30,570 bases of DNA from Tetrahymena elliotti 4EA. Its lineage: Eukaryota; Ciliophora; Oligohymenophorea; Hymenostomatida; Tetrahymenidae. The notes under the pieces are model-generated. The model was not told the DNA's origin. It worked only from the letters and a program-made list of their open reading frames with translations, and did not search any database. The stretch covers positions 2,114,738 to 2,145,307 of the forward strand of contig JH720295.1 in NCBI GenBank assembly GCA_000231825.2. The letters are read 5' to 3'. Shown here in pieces: positions 23,194-30,570 of the stretch; position 1 is the stretch's first letter, and each line of letters opens with the position of its first letter. Both the position numbers and the translations under genes were made by a program.

Positions 23194-24993
23194 TTTATTT
23201 TTTTAAATATTGACTTGGACTGCCCTATTAATTTTCACTTTAATTTTGTATCAAATTAAATTTATCGAAAAAATATGTTAATTTATTAATCTATTTATAT
23301 TTCCTTTTATTTATTTACTTTTGTTTGTTTCATGCTCATTCATAATTCAATTCAACTCACAGTATTCATTATCTTAAGCATTCTCTGCTAATTAAATCCT
23401 TCATTCATTTCTGTACTAATTGATTTTTTTCTTTTTGAGCAAATCTACTTTTTATTTGTAATTTATTTATTTATCTCTCCTCTCCTCTACACTCCTTCAT
23501 TCATTCATTCATTCATTTATTCATTTTTTTACTTCACATCTTAGCAATATCTTTCATCACCAAAATTCTACTTTTCTTTCTCACCTAACAAAATCTTTCA
23601 TAAATTTATTTCAACTTTCATTAAATTTTTTTGATAAAATATTCATTTAAAAAAATTAATTGATTTCATTTGTTCTCAAAAATATTTTATTTAATTAAAA
23701 AACAAAATTTAGCATTTTTAACTAATTTACTGATTACTTAGTTTGTTTTTAATTGGTTAACTTAGACTCTTACTAAAGCTCTCAATATATTTTTGGCTGT
23801 TCTTCTACTTTTTTCATTAAAAATGTCATTTTTTGAATTAAATGAAAAAAAATAATTTATTTTTTTAAGTCATTTGGGATTATTTATATTTATTTTTAAT
23901 TATTTTACTAATCTTTTGTGATTAAATTAGAAAATAAATACACTCTTAAATAGCTCATAAGAATGTTTAAAATATTTTTGCGCTTTATTATTATAATAAG
24001 TTTATAATTAATTGCTTATTGAATGAAGTATTGGTTCATAATTTTTTCACTAATCTTCTTCATAAAAAAATCAAAAATTTTGAATTTTTTAGAGAAAAAA
24101 TAAATTTATTTTTAAATAATTTTATTGGAACTTTCTTTTAATTTATTTTTTACTTATTTCATAAATCTATTTTAAAAAATATATTCATTTTTAATCAATT
24201 AATTAAAATTTTAATCAAAAAATTTATTATCCTAAATCCTCATTAACTATCACTAATCCTCTCCTTAAAGTCATATAGAGGAATAAATGGTATTTTATAA
24301 ATATTCAAAAAATATGGTAAGAATTTTTACTAGTGATAATTTATGAGGATTTACAGTATTTAAAAAAATAGTTTAGTTTCATAGTGTAATAATCAATTAA
24401 TTAATCTTCTCCTGTTTAAATTTCTAATGAACTAAAGTTTAACTCATTTTATTTCGCTAATATTTTTGATTGAAAAAGCCAAACTTTTTAATTTAGTTTG
24501 ATAAAAATAAATTTATTTGTAAAAGATTCACTGATAATTAAATTTTATGATTCTTTTGATTAGAATTGTTTTTAGTAAATTATTTTTAAATATTATTTCT
24601 TAAAACAAAAAATAATTTTAAAATATTGTTTTTTTATAGAGGTATTTATTTTTTGTCAATAAAATGGCAAGTGCTTTTTGTTTTGTTTGCAAAAAAATTT
24701 GGAGGGAATATATTAATTTGATATAATAAAAGATTCTTGATATATATCATTCATTTTTAAAGAAATTTTAAATTTTCAATTAGATTTTTTGAAAATTTGC
24801 TTGACACATCAAAAATAAAGAGAAAAGATTAAATGAATAATCATTTGTTTGTTTTTTTGCTTGCTTATTTGATTGATTGTATTTGATTGGTATTATTTTA
24901 AAAGAATTTGATTGTACTCATAAAATAAAAGTAGAAAGATTTTTCTATAGATTTAGTTAAGTAGATTTGATAGAGGATTATATTTATTGTAGG
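23194..24993. other. AT-rich intergenic region between divergent genes
   Basis: 1.8 kb between the starts of NOC2 (minus) and GCP4 (plus), so it should hold both promoters. No gene is visible. It contains a short TTCA tetranucleotide tract (23496-23516) and long A/T runs. No defined regulatory element can be read. Confidence 0.6.
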
Positions 24994-27900
24994 ATGTTAC
25001 ACGAAATACTATTTGGACTGTTAGGGAAATCAGGGAATATTATAATAGAATAAGATGAAAGTTTTATATTGGATCCAAAGATTACATTTTTGACTCCTGC
25101 TGAGAAGGAGATTATTAATAGTCTTTGTTGTTTGGGATATTATTATAAAAATTTAGAATAGTTTTTAGATGAAAATTACAACAATTTTGCTAAGATAACT
25201 TATTTCATTAACAAAAATTCTAATTTTAATGAGAACAATGATGATTAAAATGATGGGCCTATAGCCGAAGTCAATGTAATTGGAAATAGTGCTTATTTAA
25301 AGGTAGTTTGATTCTACTTCAATTCCATCTAACCTTATTTACTATTTAATAGGGATTTTGTTTGGGATTAGAATAAATTATTAACAGCTATAGAGAAAAA
25401 ATTATTGAAATTGAAAGAGATTTTTTGGAAAATAGAGTTTTCACTATTGCTTCATTAAAAATTAAATTGACATCCCATTTTGATATTCTACCTGATTTAC
25501 ATAAAATAGTAAAAATAATATTGTTTTTCATATTTCATTTGTCATTCTCATCATTATGTTATGTTTATGAAAGGTCATCAAAATTGTTGAAGAAAATTTA
25601 AAGGGAGGTTAACTTTTAGATTTAATGCACAGCAAAAGCTAAACTGGTAACACAGCTTTAAGAGAAGTTTACTAGATTTTGACTGAATAGTGTTATTCTG
25701 TTTTATACTAACAAGTAAAAATTATTAAAAAAAGTTATTCAAATGAATCTTTTCTAATAATTCTTTTAAAATTGCTAATTATGGCAAATAGTTAAGTGGA
25801 TGGATTCTCTATGGAAATTTACAGGATTATTATGATGAGTTTTTTATCTATAGAATTGAGTAAACAAAGTCTTAGCAAAGTAATTCAAAAAATATTTTGG
25901 TTTTAATTCAGTTAAGGTATATAATAAATGAATGAATGAATTAGGTAATATGATGGATAAAAATGTTGTTGAACATTCAAATGAACTAGAAATTGATTGG
26001 GATAGTATTTTCTCTTTGAGATATGCAATGTTACCCTAGAGCATTGTTTCACATAAGCAAGCAGAAAAGATATTGTTCATTGGAAAAGGTATTAGAATAT
26101 TAAGAAATACTTAAAAGGAATATGAAAACTCTTTTCTTCCACCTCAATAAATGCTCACTTTGATTGAAGAAATTCGCTAATATGACAGCTTTAAGTATTC
26201 AATTATTTATAATTCATTGAAATTCTTACAAATATTTTGTTAAACAGATTTTAAAATACCATCGAATCTTTAAGATATGAAATTGCTAAATAAATGCTAG
26301 AGCTTGTGCTTAAAAATTAAAATTTGATGAACCACTTAAACACTTTAAACAATGTAAGCTTTTTATTTTTATTCTAAAGTAAATTTAATATTATTATTAC
26401 TATGAATACTAGTATTTTCTCATGGGAAATGGTGAGTTTTTCAAAGCATTCTATGAAGAAAGCAGAAGCTTAATGCAATTACCTCCTAAACCAGAAAGCG
26501 AAAATCATATTAATAATGTTGTTGTTCCTCATACTTTAATAAGACTTAGAAATGATGATGAAATAGTTAATGCATTCAAAAGTATCAAAAATAATCTTTA
26601 TTTTCAATTGAATTAAGCAAATCTTTAATGGTAAAATAAATAGACTTTCAGTTCAAAATCAAAAATAATGGATTTGAGTTCAAAGATTTCTCTTAAGTCA
26701 ACGAATTGAATATATTCGGAAATGTTCATTAATAAAGAAACCACTATATTAGATTCTAGCCCCTCAAAAACTCCAAATTAAGTGGTAAACTTAATAATTC
26801 CTTCTCAAAGATTATCTTTTAATAACAACGTCATTTTTCATTTGTTCTAAAAAAATAATTTAAAATTAAAACAAAAGCTTGTTATAATTTATGCAATAAA
26901 ATTAGAAGCTTTTTTTTAAGAAATATATAATATTAAAGTTTGTCTGAGAATAATTTAACATTTCTGATTTGTTTATTATCGAATAAAAACTAATTAATCT
27001 AAATCACAAATTTAATCATAGTTTGAGAAAAAATTAACCCTTTTTGTTTGTTTAAACCTGCTCCAAAAATCTTTCAAAAAATAAAATTATCTTGAATGAA
27101 GAATCAACTAAATAAATTGAGGAATTATAGCATTTTTATTTAATTTGAAAACTTATTTGTTGCTTATTTTACTCTTGATTACCACTTTCTTGAAATTATT
27201 TTCAAATAGAAAGACAATCAATCAATGTTTATCTAATAGATCATTTTCTGAGTTCTTTTATTTAGAAAACTCATAGAGTTTACTAATCTACTTTTTTAAT
27301 TTTTTAATTTTTAAATTAGGGTCTTTGTGGTACAAGTTTAAATAAAATATTGAAATGGGATTTAAGCTGAGTTTTACTTTTAGATTTAAAAAGGAGAGAA
27401 ACTATTTACCAATAAATTAGTAAAAAATAATATTGAATTTATTTAAAATCTAACCACCTTTATTTAAAATGAAGATTTTCTAAATTGGGATCTCCAAATA
27501 TTAATTTGTTGTAATCTAGCACTAAGGGGAGTGTTAATTTGCTTTAAAGTGAAGAATAATCTCCTTTGAAATCTAGATTTTCTTATTTCACTAGTAGTAT
27601 TGCTCAAGATGAAACAAATGAAAATGGGTTATTAATTGTTTTCTAAAATACAAAGGAAATTAGCTCTTATAAGAAAGCCGCTCCTTATAGACTACAAGAT
27701 ATGAATGAGTAAATAATTGTTTCTTAAATAATTTTTATGTTTGAAATATTTTATTTAACAAATAAGATATGTAGCAATAAAATTTTACACAAAAGAAACA
27801 AATAAAAAAGGTGCAGCTTCAGTTGCTAAAGAAATAAATGATTAAAAATGCTAAATTTAAATGATAGTTTGCAATAATGGCAAACCGAGTTACATTAAAA

Positions 27901-29263
27901 ACCATGAATTTGACTGTGATAGAGTCAACTTTTTGGATGGATAATTGTAAGTCATTAAAATTAATTATGACGGAGAAAATATTTCTTTGCATTTAGAGGA
28001 TATTGATAATATGAATAGAGGACTTTAGAGTTAGCTATTTACGTTCCCTTTCAAATTTAATAAATTCCTCAATTTAGATATGGGAAGAGCTTACGTAGGA
28101 TTTATTCAAGTAAAATTTTACTTTTCATTCAAATGTTTCTAATCTATGTTTTTATAAATTAAAGGATTCAAATAATGGAAACTGTGCAATGGATATTATG
28201 AGTTGGTAAATGTATAGCTCTAATGTTTTTAACAACCAAGATGCATGGAATGGTCTCACTATGGATTACTAAGTCAAGTGGCCTCTCAATCTAATGATAT
28301 CATCTCATTTAATTGAAAAATATAAAACAATATTCAGATATCTATTTCCTTTGAGGTAAAAATTAAACCAATAATCTTCAAATTTAATCTTTATTAAAGA
28401 ATTTAATTAATCAACAACCACAATAATTCATTTTTACTATGAGCATAAATATCTTGCGAAATAACTCATTTCAAAATTCCAAATCAAAAAGCTAACAAAA
28501 TAATTTTAACAATTTTAATGAAAAGAAATGATAATATATGATATATATTTATAAAATAAATTTAGAATTATTCTTTTAATTAAAAATTTAATTTAAAGAA
28601 CAATATAGTTTGAGTTACAAAGATCATGGCTTTATTTCATGAAAAACAGCAAGAGAGGAAAACTTAATTCTACTTTGAATTAAATGCTGTTGATGAGAAC
28701 TAAATTAAGCTCAGTAATAGATAGCTTATGGACATATTTTCATACAGATATAATTACTTCACAATGGGCAAAGGTAAATTAATTTAAATTTTAAACAACA
28801 ACTTAGATCATTTTTCATTGTAAAATGCTATCATAGTTGCAAGAAAAAGTAGCAGAAATTAAAGACTTTGAAGAACTTAGGAAGATCATAGACCTGTTTT
28901 TAAGTTCTATTTAAATCTAAATTTTCTTAAGTTATCCTAAGCTAGTAAAAAGTATATTTGATATTGTTGATTGCTGCAGGAGATATTGCAATATTGTAGT
29001 TAAGTAAAAATATTAAAAATTTAAAGTAAAGAAATAATTTAAATCTAATAAAAAAAAGATTAGAGTATGACACAAGTATTGATTTACTATCAGCTGATTT
29101 CGAAGTATTAAAATAAGATTTTGAAAAGAACTTTATGAATCTCTTGAACTTATTAATTCTTATGACTAAAAATACAAACGCAACATTCTTATTTTAGTTG
29201 CTATTAAGATTAGATTTTAATGGTTATTACAGAGAAAAAATGGAAGATAAATATAAATATTGA
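24994..29263 (+). CDS. GCP4: gamma-tubulin complex protein 4 with inserted lectin-like domain
   Basis: Fifteen exons, 924 residues, every join in phase. GRIP1: MLHEILFGLLGKSG at the N-terminus, FLTPAEKEIINSLCCLG, then FSLRYAMLPQSIVSHKQAEK, ILFIGKGI and YFLMGNGEFFKAF (about 351-363). GRIP2: WNGLTMDYQVKWPLNLMISS (707-726), then FELQRSWLYFM and a C-terminus with LLLRLDFNGYY. Known GCP4 is a gamma-tubulin ring complex subunit that helps nucleate microtubules at basal bodies and centrosomes. Human GCP4 is 667 residues; the excess is a block at about 407-697 reading as an L-type lectin/ConA-like sandwich: FKDFSQVNELNIFGN, NHYIRFQP, GSLWYKF, FKLSFTFRF, NGLLIVFQN, YVAIKFYT, VIKINYDGENISLHL, GRAYVGFIQ and AMDIMSW. 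Introns: 25303-25352, 25509-25573, 25715-25791, 25880-25944, 26195-26247, 26354-26412, 26582-26643, 26785-27319, 27420-27474, 27709-27766, 28110-28164, 28356-28598, 28774-28836, 29004-29058. Confidence 0.93.
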
Positions 29264-29519
29264 AAAACTAACGTTAGCAATCAATACGTGTTTAATTCGT
29301 AATTTTGGGCATAAAAATTCTGACTAAAATTTTGAGTAAATAAATATAAAATTAAATAGCCTTATCATAAAGAATAAACATTAAGGCCACTTCAACAAAA
29401 CATGAATTTTATTTTTTTCTTTGTTAATTAAAATGAAAGAAAAGATATTATACCAAATTTGTAAATATATAAGTTCTATGTAAAACATGACAAAAAAAAA
29501 GTAAGTAAATTATGATTAA

Positions 29520-30353
29520 GAGTTAGTTAATTTGATTATTATTATCTATCTCGAATATTTTATTATCATTTATATTTCTTCTCATGAAAATGAAATTTAA
29601 GAATTTAATTTTTTATCTGTTTTTCTAAATAGATGAATAAAATATTTTTATTATTTTTTTTAGATAAATTAATTCAATAAACACTTTAGAATTCATTTAT
29701 AGTTGTAAAATTTTTGATAAGTATATTTAAAAACCATTTTCATGATTAATATTTTATTATTGCGTATATTATTTTAAGGAAATAAACAAATTAAGGAATT
29801 GAATTTTCTTATAGTTTAAGCCAAGATGTATATGATAAAATATGCTTTTTTATTGATATTTTATTTTTTTGATAATTAACAACTTTAGAATTGATATATT
29901 TTGATAGGCTAGTTAAAGAGTATTTTTATGGATAATATTTTATTATTCGAAAATTAATATTAATATGATTAAATAAAGGAATTGAAACTTTCTTTCTGCT
30001 TAAACTAAAGTGTTATGCTAAAAAATATTTTGATTATTAATATTTTATTTATCAAATAGCTTTACAATTTATTTATCACTCACTGCTTCGACTTTAGATA
30101 TCTTAATTAAATAAGATTTTTATGGCTAATATTTTACATTTGTTAAAACTAAATAATTAAAATCAGGATTTGAAGATTTTATCTGTTTCAATATTTCTTT
30201 ATTATTGTTATTCTTAATATATATTTTTTGGGATGATTGATTATCAAGATAATTTAGAATTAGTTTATATTTAGGTTTTTTTTTTGATTGACTAATTAAA
30301 AAAGATTTATGAAAGTAAGAATGATAGATTTGATTAGTTTTTAGTAATATCAT
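29520..30353 (-). CDS. putative repeat-containing protein, 3' end unresolved
   Basis: I do not recognise this product. Under the ciliate code a minus frame with ATG at 30353 stays open down to TGA at 28815. The part below 29264 is antisense to GCP4 exons and is unlikely to be coding, so the boundary here marks only the part with protein-like composition. The first 75 residues are Lys/Asn/Ser-rich (NNNNKEILKQIKSSNPDFNY). After that, units of about 61 residues repeat imperfectly, with landmarks QNIN/QNII and later KFQFLYL / KIQFLNL / KIKFLNF. The frame also continues upstream of 30353, past a donor-like GTAAGTATTTG (30387 downward), so further exons may lie beyond the window. Low GC makes long open frames cheap, hence modest confidence. 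Confidence 0.35.
29550..30220. repeat. imperfect tandem repeat, period about 183 bp
   Basis: Three to four diverged copies. Landmarks on the plus strand: GGAATTGAATTTTCTTATAG at about 29795 against GGAATTGAAACTTTCTTTCT at about 29979; ACTTTAGAATT at 29682 and 29882 with a decayed match near 30061; and ATTAATATTTTATTATT-like blocks near 29744, 29931 and 30120. The period is close to a multiple of three and coincides with the minus open frame above. Confidence 0.65.
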
Positions 30354-30570
30354 TTTTTTTATCAGCTAGGTATAGACAAATACTTACAAAGATGGGTAAA
30401 CATTAATTTTAATTAAATATGAAAGAAAAAAATTCCAAATAAAATAGAGATTTACATCAGCTAAAAGCTAAATGTAAAGCTAAATGAGTAAGGAGTTAGT
30501 AAAATTTATAAAAGAATTATTGAAATATTGATTTATTTCTTTTGACTTTCAAGTGGTTTCTATATTAAAT

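Noticed and set aside
26422..26616. A 64-codon ORF ending in KSIKNNLYFQLN as a separate small gene
   Set aside because: It is one exon of GCP4 (GRIP1 end) plus read-through into the 62-nt intron 26582-26643.
1..30570. tRNA or rRNA genes, telomeric repeats (GGGGTT type), CRISPR arrays, bacterial-type operons
   Set aside because: I looked for TTCGA-type tRNA arms with paired stems, telomere units and regular spacer arrays on both strands and saw none.

Overview
The window reads as macronuclear DNA of an oligohymenophorean ciliate, close to Tetrahymena in style. It is very AT-rich. Genes are cut by many GT...AG introns, mostly 50-80 nt. Conserved proteins stay intact only if TAA and TAG are read as glutamine and TGA is the sole stop. 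Under the standard code almost nothing longer than about 100 codons appears, so most real genes here are invisible to a default ORF search. All gene models below use the ciliate nuclear code and hand-placed introns. I ran no alignments or searches; family calls come from motifs I can read.

Left part (1-4.7 kb, minus strand): three protein-kinase genes in tandem. The first runs off the window edge, the second is complete with a degenerate N-lobe, and the third holds only an N-lobe and looks truncated. Then comes about 4 kb with little in it except two small hypothetical genes (6998-7710 plus, 8399-8796 minus).

Middle (9.9-14.0 kb, minus): a 14-exon gene for a MAPKKK (STE11)-like pseudokinase. 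It starts with a myristoylation/palmitoylation signal, has HGN in place of HRD, and ends in an Asn/Ser-rich tail. A repeat-rich gap follows, then a possible small gene (15.95-16.27 kb, minus) and a plus-strand gene resembling caprin, an RNA-granule protein (16.8-18.6 kb).

Right part: 19.2-20.2 kb carries degenerate repeats related to the 3' end of the neighbouring NOC2 gene. NOC2 itself (20.2-23.2 kb, minus; 7 exons, 701 residues) is a 60S ribosome assembly factor. After 1.8 kb of empty AT-rich DNA comes a 15-exon plus-strand gene (24,994-29,263; 924 residues) for gamma-tubulin complex protein 4. Between its two GRIP regions it carries about 300 extra residues that read as an L-type lectin / concanavalin A-like domain, the most unusual thing in the window. 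The right edge has a minus-strand open frame with a period of about 183 nt (61 residues).

The genes do not form a pathway. They are independently transcribed eukaryotic genes: signalling (kinases, pseudokinase), ribosome assembly (NOC2), RNA-granule biology (caprin-like) and microtubule nucleation (GCP4).
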